A DNA stretch of 64,000 nt from Natribaculum breve (GCF_023008585.1 NZ_CP095390.1:3038001-3102000), one strand, 5' to 3'. Positions 55,606-64,000 are shown, counted from the first letter of the stretch. Numbers and translations are program-made. Notes: a model not told the origin generated them from the sequence alone.

Positions 55606-56418
55606 TCAGTACGCCTCCGGATCGACCTCCATAATCAGCTCTCCACCTTTGAACGCCCGTACCAGCCCGTCGCTCTCCGAGAGGACGATCGCGATCGCGT
55701 TCGTGTCCCTGGTAATCGCCCCGCCGGCCATGTGGCGTGCGCCGAGACCCTTGGGAATGTCGACGCCCTCCGCCGACGGCTCGAGGTACCGGTAGGCCGA
55801 AACGATCTTCCCCGAATCCGAGATGACGAACGCGCCGTCGAGCCGCGAGAACTCCTTTAGCATGACGTTCACGATCGGGTCGCCGACGTGGACGTGGGAC
55901 TTCTCGAAGGGGTTGTACGACAGCGGTCGAGACTTGTTCATCACTTTCCCCGCGTCGCCGACCACGAACAGCGCGCCGACGGGCTTGCCTTTCTGTCCTT
56001 TCTTTCCCAGTTCGATCGCCAACTCGAGGACCGACCGGATCACCTCGGGGTCGGCTCGCGACCTGGCGAACAGGTCGTAGATTCCGGTGTGTGCGTCCGC
56101 GTCGGCTCTCACGCGCGAGACGGTGTCGATCCCGTCGTCGAAGACGCTCGTCGCACACACCAGCACGTCGCCGTCCTCGATGACGCCTTCGTTGAGTCCG
56201 CCCTCGAGTCCGAACCGGACTCGATCGGTGACGTCGGCGAACTCGAGCGGTAACTCGACGAACGTCTCGGCTCCGACGGTGTTTTCCGTCCCGATGACGA
56301 TCACCTCGAGGTCCTCGAGGTCTTCGAACCGTTCGTAGTACGATCCACTCGGTGAGAAGAGGACGACGCCGTCGATACCCGAGAAAAGATCTCCAAACAC
56401 GTCGTCTAGCCCGGCCAT
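55606..56418 (-). CDS. dacZ: Diadenylate cyclase DacZ (c-di-AMP synthase)
   Basis: The ATG at 56416-56418 gives 270 residues starting MAGLDDVFGDLFSGIDGVVL. Residues 1-120 form an archaeal N-terminal domain (YYERFEDLEDLEVIVIGTEN). Residues about 125-255 form a DAC domain with the DGA motif at 194-196 (SRLDGAFVISDSGK) and the RHR-equivalent RHM at 228-230 (GLGARHMAGGAITRD). It joins two ATP into c-di-AMP. Haloferax DacZ is essential and linked to osmotic balance. The mscS gene downstream makes the osmotic role likely here too. Confidence 0.94.
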   Translation of the reverse strand: MAGLDDVFGDLFSGIDGVVLFSPSGSYYERFEDLEDLEVIVIGTENTVGAETFVELPLEFADVTDRVRFGLEGGLNEGVIEDGDVLVCATSVFDDGIDTVSRVRADADAHTGIYDLFARSRADPEVIRSVLELAIELGKKGQKGKPVGALFVVGDAGKVMNKSRPLSYNPFEKSHVHVGDPIVNVMLKEFSRLDGAFVISDSGKIVSAYRYLEPSAEGVDIPKGLGARHMAGGAITRDTNAIAIVLSESDGLVRAFKGGELIMEVDPEAY

Positions 56419-56636
56419 TGATACTACAACCCGTTCGCGCGTGAATAAGCGTTGTGGACCCGTCAGACGAGCGTCTGCCAGTCGTTCTCGTGGTCTCTTC
56501 GACTGACGCTCGTATCCTCGTCCAGTCTGGACCTTCGGCAGATCGACGTCCTCGAGGACGTCGTCCGCTCGTGGTTGCACGGACCCCGGCCCGTAGCATC
56601 GAGAACGACTATGTGTTCGATGTTCGTACCGACAGT

Positions 56637-57389
56637 ATGAGCACATCGACGGCCGACGATCGTCTCGCGTCGACGGATCGCGAGGTGGCCGATGGCGTCT
56701 ATCGGTTCGGCACGCGTCGAATCAACTGGTACGTCCTCGAAGGAGACGACGGATTGACCGTCGTCGACGCGGGCCTCCCGGCGCACTGGCCACAGCTCGG
56801 CGACTGGCTCGCCGAGAACGGCTACGAGTTCGACGACGTCGCCGCCCTCGTGTTGACCCACGCGGACGCCGACCACGTCGGCTTCGCCAGCGACCTGGGC
56901 GACCGGGACGTGCCCGTCTACTGCCATCCGGACGACCTGCCACTCCTGCGTGGCCAGCCACAGGGCGCTCCCGGGTGGTTCTACCGAAACCTCTGGCGGC
57001 CCGGGTTCTTCGTGTACGCCGTCGAGATGATCCGCGACGGCGTCACGGCCGTCGAACCACTCACCGACGCCGAGCCACTCGCCGACGGGGACGTCCTCCC
57101 CGTGCCCGGCGACCCGCGCGTGATCTTTGCCCCCGGTCACACCAGCGGGTCGTGTGCGCTATACGTCGAAGACCGCGACGTCCTGTTCTGTGGCGACGCG
57201 CTCGCGACGCGAAACATCTTCACCGGTCGCGAGGGCGATCCGCAGCTGCTCGGCTCCGCCGACGAGGATCACGACGAAGCGAAGGCGTCGCTCGCCCGAC
57301 TCGAGGGGCTGGGTTCGGTGACGCTCCTGCCCGGCCATGGAAATCCGTGGCGCGGCGAGATCGACGCGGCACTCTCCCTCGCTCGCTGA
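56637..57389 (+). CDS. Metallo-beta-lactamase fold hydrolase
   Basis: The ATG at 56637 gives 250 residues starting MSTSTADDRLASTDREVADG. The zinc motif is THADADHVGFASDLGD (HxHxDH form with Ala-Asp), followed by FAPGHTSGSCALYVEDRDVL and LPGHGNPW. Members act on thioesters, lactones or RNA. This is a single-domain type common in haloarchaea, and its substrate is unknown. Its TGA stop is the first three bases of an inverted-repeat element (TGATACGGTC). Confidence 0.86.
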   Translation: MSTSTADDRLASTDREVADGVYRFGTRRINWYVLEGDDGLTVVDAGLPAHWPQLGDWLAENGYEFDDVAALVLTHADADHVGFASDLGDRDVPVYCHPDDLPLLRGQPQGAPGWFYRNLWRPGFFVYAVEMIRDGVTAVEPLTDAEPLADGDVLPVPGDPRVIFAPGHTSGSCALYVEDRDVLFCGDALATRNIFTGREGDPQLLGSADEDHDEAKASLARLEGLGSVTLLPGHGNPWRGEIDAALSLAR

Positions 57390-57467
57390 TACGGTCTGCT
57401 GTCCCTCTTTTCCGCAGGACCGCCCGAATGGACGCGGTCGCTACGGGACGGACAGCTGTCCGTGTGA
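57387..57467. repeat. Intergenic inverted-repeat element, family 2 (copy 2d)
   Basis: The element runs from TGATACGGTCTGCTGTCCCT to GGACGGACAGCTGTCCGTGT-GA, opposite in orientation to copy 2b. Its first three bases are the TGA stop of the metallo-hydrolase gene, as at nucS. Confidence 0.7.
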
Positions 57468-57680
57468 CTTGTTCGCGTGTCGATCCTGGCTTTGGTCGTC
57501 GGCTGCGACTCGTCCCCACTCTCCACGTGGCTCTTCGAACGCTACTCCCCCTGTGGAGTGTCTCCTGACCGTCGTCCGGAAGCGCGGACGGTGGCCGCCC
57601 TCGAGTGATCGTCGTGTGAGCGCGCCATTGGCGAAACTGGCACGGGGTTGGTCGAGTGCTCGCCCGATAGCGGCTGTCCT

Positions 57681-58057
57681 CGGGACCGGATTCGAACCAC
57701 GTGAAGACGTGCCCGCTACGCTGTGTGCGTCTCCCCTGCTTCGAATCGGTCTGCTCCCTCCTCGTTTTCGCACTTCGTTCGAAAACTCGCTCAGTGCGCG
57801 GGACCGGATTCGAACCGAAGCAAGACATTCCTGCTCGAGCCTACGGCCCTGCGCGGGCTGTGACTTGCAGGGTTCGAATCCGCTGACCGAATTCTCCGCT
57901 CACGGAGTTGTTCGCGGAGAATGCGCGGGACCGGATTCGAACCGAAGCAAGACATTTCTGCTCGAGCCTACGGCCCTGCGCGGGCTGTGACTTGCAGGGT
58001 TCGAATCCAGTCCTGCTCCTTCCCTCGCTTTCTCACTTCGTTCGAAAATTCGCTCAG
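57681..58057. repeat. Array of tRNA-Leu 3'-end copies and 87-bp repeats
   Basis: CGGGACCGGATTCGAACC, the complement of the T-arm and 3' acceptor of tRNA-Leu, occurs four times: at 57681, 57798 (in a 23-bp match), 57925 and inside the real tRNA at 58061. Two 87-bp units (57795-57881 and 57922-58008) differ by one base. Each unit is bounded by GGATTCGAACC and its inverted GGTTCGAATCC. The sequence just before unit 1 (ACTTCGTTCGAAAACTCGCT) recurs before the tRNA with one change. No integrase gene is present. Confidence 0.8.
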
Positions 58058-58142
58058 TGCGCGGGACCGGATTCGAACCGGCGGACCCCTACGGGACAGC
58101 GTCCTAAGCGCTGCGCCGTTGGCCTGGCTTGGCTACCCGCGC
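58058..58142 (-). tRNA. tRNA-Leu (anticodon UAG)
   Basis: On the minus strand the 85-nt gene starts GCGCGGGTAGCCAAGCCAGG and ends with the T-arm CCGGTTCGAATCCGG and acceptor TCCCGCGCA. The acceptor stem GCGCGGG pairs with CCCGCGC. The anticodon loop is CTTAGGA with anticodon TAG. A long variable arm (CTGTCCCGTAGGGGTCCG) is present, as expected for leucine. CCA is not encoded. An AT-rich TACTTA-like box lies about 25 bases upstream. There is no intron. Confidence 0.93.
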
Positions 58143-58188
58143 GCAGTTCCCGATTCCCGCGAGTCCAGTAAGTACCTGTCGGTCCCGA

Positions 58189-58362
58189 TCACTCGTGGGT
58201 CACCGGCTCCTCCGGCGACCAGTCCAGCGGGACGATGAAGGTCACGTGTTCGTCACCACGCGACTGGTGGAGCTCCGCCGCCTGCTCGGCCAGTGCGCGA
58301 TCCCGGTACGGCATCTCGAGGCCACAGCCGGTACAGACGAGTTTGCAGGTTGGTTGGCTCAT
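58189..58362 (-). CDS. Small Cys-rich protein, 57 residues
   Basis: The ATG at 58360-58362 gives MSQPTCKLVCTGCGLEMPYR and 57 residues. C-x3-C-x2-C at the N-terminus and a His (ELHQSRGDEHVTFIV) could bind one zinc. It resembles small haloarchaeal zinc-finger proteins of unknown role. It is upstream of the tRNA on the same strand but transcribed towards it. Longer frames starting at 58800 are not credible. Confidence 0.7.
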   Translation of the reverse strand: MSQPTCKLVCTGCGLEMPYRDRALAEQAAELHQSRGDEHVTFIVPLDWSPEEPVTHE

Positions 58363-58590
58363 TGACAACTGACGCCGAACCGTCGGGCGGCCGGAGTCTA
58401 TCCGTCTGTCGCGTTCCTCCTCAATTAGTAATCGTGACCTAGTAGAATCCGCAGACGGCGGCCGTATTCTCCGGTCGTTCGTAGCTGAATGTTGGATCAC
58501 GTAGCGTACCGTTGTCCGAACTGTTTTCGGACCCGCAGGCGTGTCCCTCTCGACCGTGAGTTTAAACCGGATGAGCGGGTACTCGGCGGT

Positions 58591-58899
58591 ATGTACAGCG
58601 CTCGAGAACGCGTCGAACACGACGACTGGCTGACGGAACTCGAACAGGTCGCCGACAGACTCGAGCTGTCGTCCGAGGCGCGATCGTGTGCGGTCGATCT
58701 CTTTCTCGCCGACGTGCCGGACGCCGACCGGTCGAAACGGGCCGCGCTCGCGGCCAGCGTCTACGCCGGCGCGCTCGTCGCCGGCGACGGTCGGACGCAA
58801 GGCGAGGTCGCCGACGCCGCGGACGTCTCCCGGCTGTCGATCCAGCAGCGGTGGAAAGACCTCCTCGAGATCGCCGGGCTCGAGCCACCGCGGTGGTAA
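58591..58899 (+). CDS. Miniature TFIIB-like protein with one cyclin fold
   Basis: The ATG at 58591 gives 102 residues starting MYSARERVEHDDWLTELEQV. TTTAAA at 58561-58566 is 25-30 bases upstream, supporting the start; the longer frame to 58489 would cross the promoter. The protein is one cyclin repeat: VADRLELSSEARSCAVDLFL, then AALAASVYAGALVAGDGRTQ and GEVADAADVSRLSIQQRWKD, matching the second repeat of TFB with its helix-turn-helix. It has no zinc ribbon or B-reader. It could compete with TFB at the BRE or bind other promoters; the function is unknown. Two complete TFB genes lie elsewhere in the window. Confidence 0.82.
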   Translation: MYSARERVEHDDWLTELEQVADRLELSSEARSCAVDLFLADVPDADRSKRAALAASVYAGALVAGDGRTQGEVADAADVSRLSIQQRWKDLLEIAGLEPPRW

Positions 58900-59062
58900 C
58901 CGCAGTCTCGTCGCCGGTGATGCGGTCCCGTCGCCGGTGACGGTCGACGTAAGACGCGACTACGACGTCGAAATCCGGTGAACTCGTCTGAAGTCGACGA
59001 AGACGTACCGTTACACGCAGCTAGGGCGTCTGTGATGGTCGATCTTCGTAACAGTCACGCGC

Positions 59063-59554
59063 TCAGGTTCGCGTCTTCCCGCGCCCGTCGCGATCGGGGG
59101 TGAGGGCACCGTGCTCGTCGATCTCTCCCCGAACGATGCGCGTACTCGAGATGATGTCGCCGTCCTCGGCGAGGACGTGCGGGACGACGACGATCTCGAG
59201 TGGATCGTGTCCTCGCTCGCGCCGGAGTTCGTTGATTCGTTTGCCGCCGTCGACGGTCTCGGGTGAGACGATCAGGTAGTCGAACTGCGGTTCGGTCGCG
59301 ATTCCCGTCGGCTCCGAGAGCGTGCGGACCTCGAACTCCCGGTCGTGTTCGGCCGCGTACTGTTCGAGTTCCGACTCGAGGTCACGCTTTCGTTCGTCGT
59401 ACGATCTGACGTACCGGTCGACGTGACGAGTCTTCGGTGCGAGCTCGTCGCTCGTCAGGCCGACGGTTACGTCTCCGAGTTCGAACGCCCGTTCGAACAA
59501 CCGCCTGTGACCGTCGTGAACGGGGTCGAACGTCCCACCAAGCGCGACGTCCAT
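59063..59554 (-). CDS. coaD: Phosphopantetheine adenylyltransferase (archaeal CoaD type)
   Basis: The ATG at 59552-59554 gives 163 residues starting MDVALGGTFDPVHDGHRRLF. The nucleotidyltransferase motifs are GTFDPVHDGH (T/HxGH) and the C-terminal DIISSTRIVRGEID (ISSTxI). It adenylates 4'-phosphopantetheine to dephospho-CoA. Length and motifs match the archaeal/eukaryotic form. It diverges from the malic-enzyme gene, about 200 bases apart. Confidence 0.93.
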   Translation of the reverse strand: MDVALGGTFDPVHDGHRRLFERAFELGDVTVGLTSDELAPKTRHVDRYVRSYDERKRDLESELEQYAAEHDREFEVRTLSEPTGIATEPQFDYLIVSPETVDGGKRINELRRERGHDPLEIVVVPHVLAEDGDIISSTRIVRGEIDEHGALTPDRDGRGKTRT

Positions 59555-59753
59555 ACGCCACATCACTGTCGCGGTGCGTATAAAAGAGTCGAATCAGGAA
59601 CGTGACTGGGTGACGACACGCCGGCACGCCGGCCGTTCCGGCTCCCGTCCCGCACCACAACGACACACAGTACCGTGGCACCGACTGTGATTTCGACGAT
59701 CGTCTACTGTTCCTTTCACATCGTTTTTGTACTCCCCCACAGTGGCTCTACGC

Positions 59754-62009
59754 ATGGGATTAGACGAGGACGCGTTGGAGTACCACCGCATCGATCCTCC
59801 AGGAAAGATCGAGATTTCGACGACGAAACCGACGAATACACAGCGCGACCTCTCGCTCGCGTACTCGCCCGGCGTCGCCGCACCGTGTATGGATATCCAC
59901 GAGGACGAGACGGAAGCGTTCACCTACACCGCGAAGGGGAACCTCGTGGGTGTCGTCTCGAACGGGTCGGCGGTGCTCGGACTCGGCGACATCGGCGCAC
60001 AGGCGTCGAAGCCGGTGATGGAAGGGAAAGGCGTCCTGTTCAAGCGCTTTGCCGACATCGACGTGTTCGACGTCGAACTCGACGAGGCCGACCCGGACAA
60101 GATCGTCGAGGCGGTGAAGATGATGGAACCGACCTTCGGCGGGATCAACTTAGAGGACATCAAAGCACCCGAGTGTTTCACCGTCGAGGAGCGCCTGCGC
60201 GAGGAGATGGACATTCCGGTCTTCCACGACGACCAGCACGGGACCGCCATCATCTCCGGGGCCGCGTTGCTCAACGCCGCCGACGTCGCCGGGAAAGATC
60301 TCGAGGACCTCGAGATCGTCTTCTCCGGTGCGGGCGCGAGTGCGCTCGCCACGGCTCGCTTCTACGTCTCGCTCGGGGCGAAAAAGGAGAACGTCACGAT
60401 GTGTGACTCCTCGGGAATCATCACCCGGGAACGTGCTCGTGCTGGCGACGTCAACGAGTACAAACGCGAGTTCGCCCGCGACGTGCCAGAGGGCGACCTC
60501 GCCGACGCGATGGAGGGGGCGGACGTCTTCGTCGGCCTCTCGGTCGGCGGCATCGTCAGCCAGGAGATGGTCGCCTCGATGGGCGAGAATCCGATCATCT
60601 TCGCGATGGCCAACCCCGACCCCGAGATCGGCTACCACGAGGCCAAGGAGGCCCGCGACGACGACGTCATCATGGCGACCGGTCGCTCTGACTACCCGAA
60701 CCAGGTCAACAACGTCCTGGGGTTCCCGTTTATCTTCCGTGGCGCACTCGACGTGCGCGCGACGGAGATCAACGAGGCGATGAAAGTCGCCGCCGCCCGG
60801 GCGCTCGCCGACCTCGCACGGGAGGACGTCCCCGACGCGGTCGTCAAGGCCTACGGCGACGACCCCCTCCAGTTCGGCCCCGACTACATCATCCCGAAGC
60901 CGGTCGACCCGCGCGTGCTGTTCCGCGTCGCTCCCGCCGTCGCGCAGGCGGCGATCGACTCCGGCGCTGCTCGCATCGACCTCGAGATCGACGAGTACGA
61001 AGAACAACTCGAGGCTCGCCTCGGCAAGTCCCGCGAGATGATGCGGGTCGTGCTCAACAAGGCCAAGAGCGAACCCAAGCGCATCGCGCTCGCGGAGGGC
61101 GACGACGAGAAGATGATCCGCGCCGCCTACCAGCTCCAGGAGCAGGGGATCGCTCACCCCGTTCTCATCGGCGACGAAGGCGAGATCAAACGGACCGCGG
61201 CGAACCTGGGGCTCGACTTCACCCCGTCCGTCGCCGACCCCGCGGCCGACGATTACGAGGAGTACGCCGATCGACTGTACGAACTGCGCCAGCGCAAGGG
61301 GATCACGCGCTCCGAGGCGGAGGAACTCGTCCGCAGGGACACCAACTACTTCGGGAGCGTGATGGTCGAGCAAGGCGACGCCGACGCGCTGTTGACGGGG
61401 CTGACCCACCACTATCCGTCGGCGCTGCGGCCGCCACTGCAGGTGATCGGGACCGAACCCGACGCGAACTACGCCGCCGGCGTCTACCTGCTCACGTTCA
61501 AGAATCGCGTGATCTTCGTCGCAGACGCGACGGTCAACCAGTCGCCCGACGAGGACGTGCTGGCCGAAGTGACCAAGCAGACCGCAAAGCTCGCCCGTCG
61601 GTTCAACGTCGAGCCGCGTGCGGCCCTGCTCTCGTACTCGAACTTCGGCAGCGTCGACAACGAGGGCACCCGCAAGCCCCGCCGGGCGGCCGCGATGCTC
61701 CAGGACGACCCCGAAGTCGACTTCGCCGTCGACGGCGAGATGCAAGCCGACACCGCCGTCGTCGAGGACATCCTCACCGGGACCTACGAGTTCTCCGAAC
61801 TCGAGGAGCCCGCGAACGTGCTCGTCTTCCCGAACCTCGAGGCGGGTAACATCGGCTACAAGCTGCTCCAGCGACTGGGCGGTGCCGAGGCGATCGGGCC
61901 GATGCTCGTGGGGATGGACAAGCCGGTCCACGTCCTCCAGCGCGGCGACGAGGTCAAAGACATCGTCAACCTCGCGGGCGTGGCGGTCGTCGACGCCCAG
62001 CAAGAGTAA
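59754..62009 (+). CDS. maeB: NADP-dependent malic enzyme with phosphotransacetylase domain (MaeB type)
   Basis: The ATG at 59754 gives 751 residues starting [20 protein letters not shown]. Residues about 1-420 are the malic enzyme: [16 protein letters not shown], the active-site region [20 protein letters not shown], the metal and substrate segment [20 protein letters not shown], and the NADP fold [20 protein letters not shown]. Residues about 430-751 are a phosphotransacetylase-like domain ([20 protein letters not shown] ... [19 protein letters not shown]). In bacterial MaeB this domain senses acetyl-CoA rather than catalysing. It decarboxylates malate to pyruvate with NADPH production, which also supplies PHA synthesis. 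Confidence 0.94.
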   Translation: MGLDEDALEYHRIDPPGKIEISTTKPTNTQRDLSLAYSPGVAAPCMDIHEDETEAFTYTAKGNLVGVVSNGSAVLGLGDIGAQASKPVMEGKGVLFKRFADIDVFDVELDEADPDKIVEAVKMMEPTFGGINLEDIKAPECFTVEERLREEMDIPVFHDDQHGTAIISGAALLNAADVAGKDLEDLEIVFSGAGASALATARFYVSLGAKKENVTMCDSSGIITRERARAGDVNEYKREFARDVPEGDLADAMEGADVFVGLSVGGIVSQEMVASMGENPIIFAMANPDPEIGYHEAKEARDDDVIMATGRSDYPNQVNNVLGFPFIFRGALDVRATEINEAMKVAAARALADLAREDVPDAVVKAYGDDPLQFGPDYIIPKPVDPRVLFRVAPAVAQAAIDSGAARIDLEIDEYEEQLEARLGKSREMMRVVLNKAKSEPKRIALAEGDDEKMIRAAYQLQEQGIAHPVLIGDEGEIKRTAANLGLDFTPSVADPAADDYEEYADRLYELRQRKGITRSEAEELVRRDTNYFGSVMVEQGDADALLTGLTHHYPSALRPPLQVIGTEPDANYAAGVYLLTFKNRVIFVADATVNQSPDEDVLAEVTKQTAKLARRFNVEPRAALLSYSNFGSVDNEGTRKPRRAAAMLQDDPEVDFAVDGEMQADTAVVEDILTGTYEFSELEEPANVLVFPNLEAGNIGYKLLQRLGGAEAIGPMLVGMDKPVHVLQRGDEVKDIVNLAGVAVVDAQQE

Positions 62010-62136
62010 CCACCCAGCACCGCCAGCGCCACCAGCGCGCCCCCTCGTGGAGGCGTCCGGCCACGTCCGGTGGCTGACGAGCGACGAGTCGGCCGGAAAG
62101 AGTGCATTCAAGTATGCGCCGGGACTTCTCCCGAGT

Positions 62137-62508
62137 ATGCAAGACCAGGGACGCTCTACGCGAAAGCGCACCGGTGGCCGACTCAAACACTCCCGGAACC
62201 GCAAGAAGTCCGAACTCGGACGACTCCCGACCGAGACGCAGGTCGGCGAACCCCGCTTCCGGACCGTGGACGTTCGCGGGAACGGCGAGAAGACCCGCGC
62301 GCTCGCGACGAACGAGGCGAACGTCAACGTCGGCAGCGAGACCGTGACGACGACGATCAACGACGTCGTCGAGAACGACGCAAACCCCAACTACGTCCGC
62401 CGGAACATCATCACGAAGGGTGCAGTCATCGACACCGACGAGGGTCGCGCCCGCGTCACCTCCCGTCCCGGTCAGACCGGACAGGTCAACGCGGTCCTGC
62501 TCGAGTAA
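62137..62508 (+). CDS. rps8e: 30S ribosomal protein S8e
   Basis: The ATG at 62137 gives 123 residues starting MQDQGRSTRKRTGGRLKHSR. It is the basic N-terminus GRSTRKRTGGRLKHSRNRKK, conserved in all S8e, followed by RTVDVRGNGEKTRALATNEA and NPNYVRRNIITKGAVI. It is a small-subunit ribosomal protein found in archaea and eukaryotes. The family is normally 120-130 residues in archaea. The open frame further upstream is a shadow of the malic-enzyme end. Confidence 0.96.
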   Translation: MQDQGRSTRKRTGGRLKHSRNRKKSELGRLPTETQVGEPRFRTVDVRGNGEKTRALATNEANVNVGSETVTTTINDVVENDANPNYVRRNIITKGAVIDTDEGRARVTSRPGQTGQVNAVLLE

Positions 62509-62561
62509 GTAGCCTCGTTCTCTCGACGCTTCGCCGTACCGCGAGCGACTGCGAGACCCGA

Positions 62562-63557
62562 TCAGGGACGCGGAGCCGCCTTCTGCAGCGCGGTCTCGGC
62601 GATGTTGCCCCCGTAGTCTGCACTGCGGGAAAGCGAGTCGACGATCAGGCCGAGCGACTGCGCCTGGATGGGATCTAGGTCGCGGAGCATGTCGTCGATC
62701 GTTCGCGTGTGCTGGTCGATCTGGAGGACCGACTCGCGGGCGGCGTGTCCGAGTCGGTTTGCCTCCTCGCTCTCCTCGGCGAACAGCGCGTCCATGGACT
62801 TCTCGAGGACGTCGAATGCGTCCTGGTGGAGCACCTCGAGAGCGTCTGCGACCTCCTCGGGGATCTCCTCGAGTTTGAGCGCGAGCTTGCTGATCTTGAC
62901 GGCGTGGTCGGCGACGCGCTCGAGCTGGCGGGCGCTCGAGTGGTAGTCGAAACAGTCCTCTCGCGGAACGCCGAGTTCCTCTGCGGCCCGGGGCGATCGC
63001 AGGGTCGCCCGGAAGATCCGCGAGACGACGAGCCAGAGGCGGTCGACGTCGTCGTCGCGTTCGATGACGTCGTGGGCGATGTCGTCGTCGTTCTCGATGA
63101 GCGCCGTGACGGCGTCCTCGAGCATCGACTGGGCGATCAGGCGCATGCGCGTGACGGCGTTGACGATCGAGAGTTCCGAGGAGTCGAGCAGGTCCTGGAT
63201 GACGACGCTGTCGGTCGTCTCCTCCAGGACTTCGACGCCGACGAGACTCTGCGTGGCGCTGCGGATCGCGCGTCGCTGGTCGGTCGTGATCCGGTTCGCC
63301 TCGAGTGCGATGACGTCGAAGCCGCTTACGTACATCGTCATGACCGCACGGGTGAGCCGATCGCCCTCGAGGTTCGAGACGTCGAGGGTCCCCCTCTGCC
63401 GGTGTGTTTCGCTCTGGGGAGTCAGGAGCAACGAGTCGTCTTCGGGGTAGAACTCGACCGTGGTTCCTGCGCTGACGTCGTTGTCGGTCGCCCAGGACTT
63501 CGGGAGCGAGACGGTGTACGTCGATCCCCCAGTTACCTGGACCTTGCGCGTCTCCAT
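62562..63557 (-). CDS. phoU: PhoU-type phosphate regulator with AbrB domain
   Basis: The ATG at 63555-63557 gives 331 residues starting METRKVQVTGGSTYTVSLPK. Residues 1-45 are a SpoVT/AbrB fold (KVQVTGGSTYTVSLPKSWA ... GTTVEFYPEDDSLLLT). Residues about 100-325 are two PhoU three-helix bundles, each with acidic metal-binding motifs (IVNAVTRMRLIAQSMLEDAV, DDDVDRLWLVVSRIF and QLERVADHAVKISKLAL). It should control phosphate uptake genes, perhaps by binding DNA and phosphate transport proteins. A TATA box (TTTATA on the minus strand, 63582-63587) is 25-30 bases before the ATG. Confidence 0.9.
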   Translation of the reverse strand: METRKVQVTGGSTYTVSLPKSWATDNDVSAGTTVEFYPEDDSLLLTPQSETHRQRGTLDVSNLEGDRLTRAVMTMYVSGFDVIALEANRITTDQRRAIRSATQSLVGVEVLEETTDSVVIQDLLDSSELSIVNAVTRMRLIAQSMLEDAVTALIENDDDIAHDVIERDDDVDRLWLVVSRIFRATLRSPRAAEELGVPREDCFDYHSSARQLERVADHAVKISKLALKLEEIPEEVADALEVLHQDAFDVLEKSMDALFAEESEEANRLGHAARESVLQIDQHTRTIDDMLRDLDPIQAQSLGLIVDSLSRSADYGGNIAETALQKAAPRP

Positions 63558-63581
63558 GTGGTTCGCTCTAGACCGGTGGAC

Positions 63582-63587
63582 TATAAA
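63582..63587 (-). promoter_or_regulatory. TATA box of phoU
   Basis: TTTATA on the minus strand lies 25-30 bases upstream of the phoU ATG. The flanking bases are CTATAAATC on the plus strand. Confidence 0.6.
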
Positions 63588-64000
63588 TCTACCAGTATCT
63601 ATAGAGCGATCCGTTCTGGCCGGTGACTCGGACCGAATTCGCCGATTTAGATCTATTATCGAAACGTTCCAGACCGTACCACTACCTTCGTCAATAGATA
63701 ACGAACGTATGAATATATAGGAACTTGTGTATGTATGTATATGGACTCGTTCTGGCGGATCACGGACCACGCGACGAACCAGATCCCCTCGCGTACGACC
63801 GGTCGGGAACGTTCGTCCCGGCTCCCGTGAATCGACGCCGTTCGACGGCGGTCGGTCGCGAGTGACGTCGCTATACTCGAGCGGCGTCGATCCGAGACGC
63901 TTCGCGGCTACAGCCCGAACAGTAGCTGAACATGGTTCTATATACGAATATATACTAGTCATAGCATCGTATTTTTACGACCGATGGATTCGTTTGCCTG
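63588..64000. other. AT-rich upstream region at the window end
   Basis: No gene is supported here. AT-rich stretches with repeated TATA words occur at about 63706-63741 (GAATATATAGG, TATGTATATGG) and 63938-63975 (TATATACGAATATATACTAG), which look like promoters for a gene beyond the window edge on the plus strand. The GC-rich part between them shows no coding pattern. Confidence 0.5.

Noticed and set aside
57795..58008. The two 87-bp units as additional tRNA genes
   Set aside because: Only T-arm and 3' acceptor sequence is present. There is no D-arm, anticodon arm or matching 5' acceptor strand.
57795..58008. CRISPR array
   Set aside because: The repeats are too long, too few and tied to a tRNA end; no cas gene or regular spacer pattern is seen here or elsewhere in the window.
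57701..58238. Overlapping open frames across the tRNA-Leu repeat region
   Set aside because: They read through tRNA complements and repeats, lack acidic composition and codon bias, and have no start signals. They are chance frames.
63588..64000. Small genes in the AT-rich end region
   Set aside because: Open frames there are short, lack haloarchaeal composition and overlap promoter-like sequence.

Overview
The window is a chromosomal segment of an extremely halophilic archaeon (class Halobacteria). Signs of this are the high GC content, the Asp/Glu-rich proteomes, TATA boxes about 25-30 bases from start codons (many transcripts look leaderless), and marker genes: halorhodopsin, a PGF-CTERM S-layer glycoprotein, archaeal TFB, aCPSF1/FttA, 20S proteasome subunits, S8e and an archaeal-type PHA operon. 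The lineage within the class cannot be fixed from the sequence alone. Most of the window is ordinary core chromosome.

Layout. 0-12 kb: the 3' end of mutS convergent with nucS, the RNA nuclease gene fttA behind a long non-coding leader, a cupin/zinc-ribbon protein, nth, several conserved proteins of unknown function, inorganic pyrophosphatase, a PadR regulator and the rnhA pair. 11.7-17.2 kb: a TFB gene, then halorhodopsin, carotene-cleaving Brp/Blh and lycopene cyclase, which together make a light-driven chloride pump and its retinal. Two near-identical 17-bp boxes precede the two transcripts. The divergent repair gene nreA follows. 17-25.5 kb: membrane proteins, an NhaC-type antiporter, a lower-GC two-gene insert flanked by 15-bp direct repeats, a tandem VOC protein and a Tat lipoprotein. 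25.9-29.1 kb: the most accessory-looking part, with a three-gene overlapping operon (zinc-PadR regulator, 104-residue protein, coiled-coil protein), two winged-helix genes and AT-rich spacers. 29.5-31.9 kb: the S-layer glycoprotein. 32-43 kb: a glutaredoxin-thioredoxin reductase fusion, a second TFB, small conserved proteins, ogg, acyP, nnr-moaC, and an adjacent proteasome beta-alpha pair. 43-49 kb: nitronate monooxygenase and the polyhydroxyalkanoate operon phaR-phaP-phaE-phaC with phaB behind it and phaJ divergent. 49-57.4 kb: sugar-phosphate mutase, CoA transferase, cytidine deaminase, uridine phosphorylase, and the c-di-AMP cyclase dacZ coupled to a MscS channel. 57.4-58.2 kb: tRNA-Leu(UAG) with multiple partial copies of its 3' end. 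58.2-64 kb: a miniature TFB-like protein, coaD, malic enzyme, S8e and an AbrB-PhoU regulator.

The main structural finding is two families of about 80-110 bp imperfect inverted repeats placed between genes. Several have ends that coincide with the stop codon of the neighbouring gene. One copy of the second family sits inside a copy of the first and is flanked by a CTGA duplication, which indicates mobility. Other points of interest are a 67-codon ORF heading the lycopene cyclase transcript, the tRNA-Leu scars, and the adjacent psmB-psmA pair. I found no CRISPR array, rRNA, intact insertion sequence or integrase gene.
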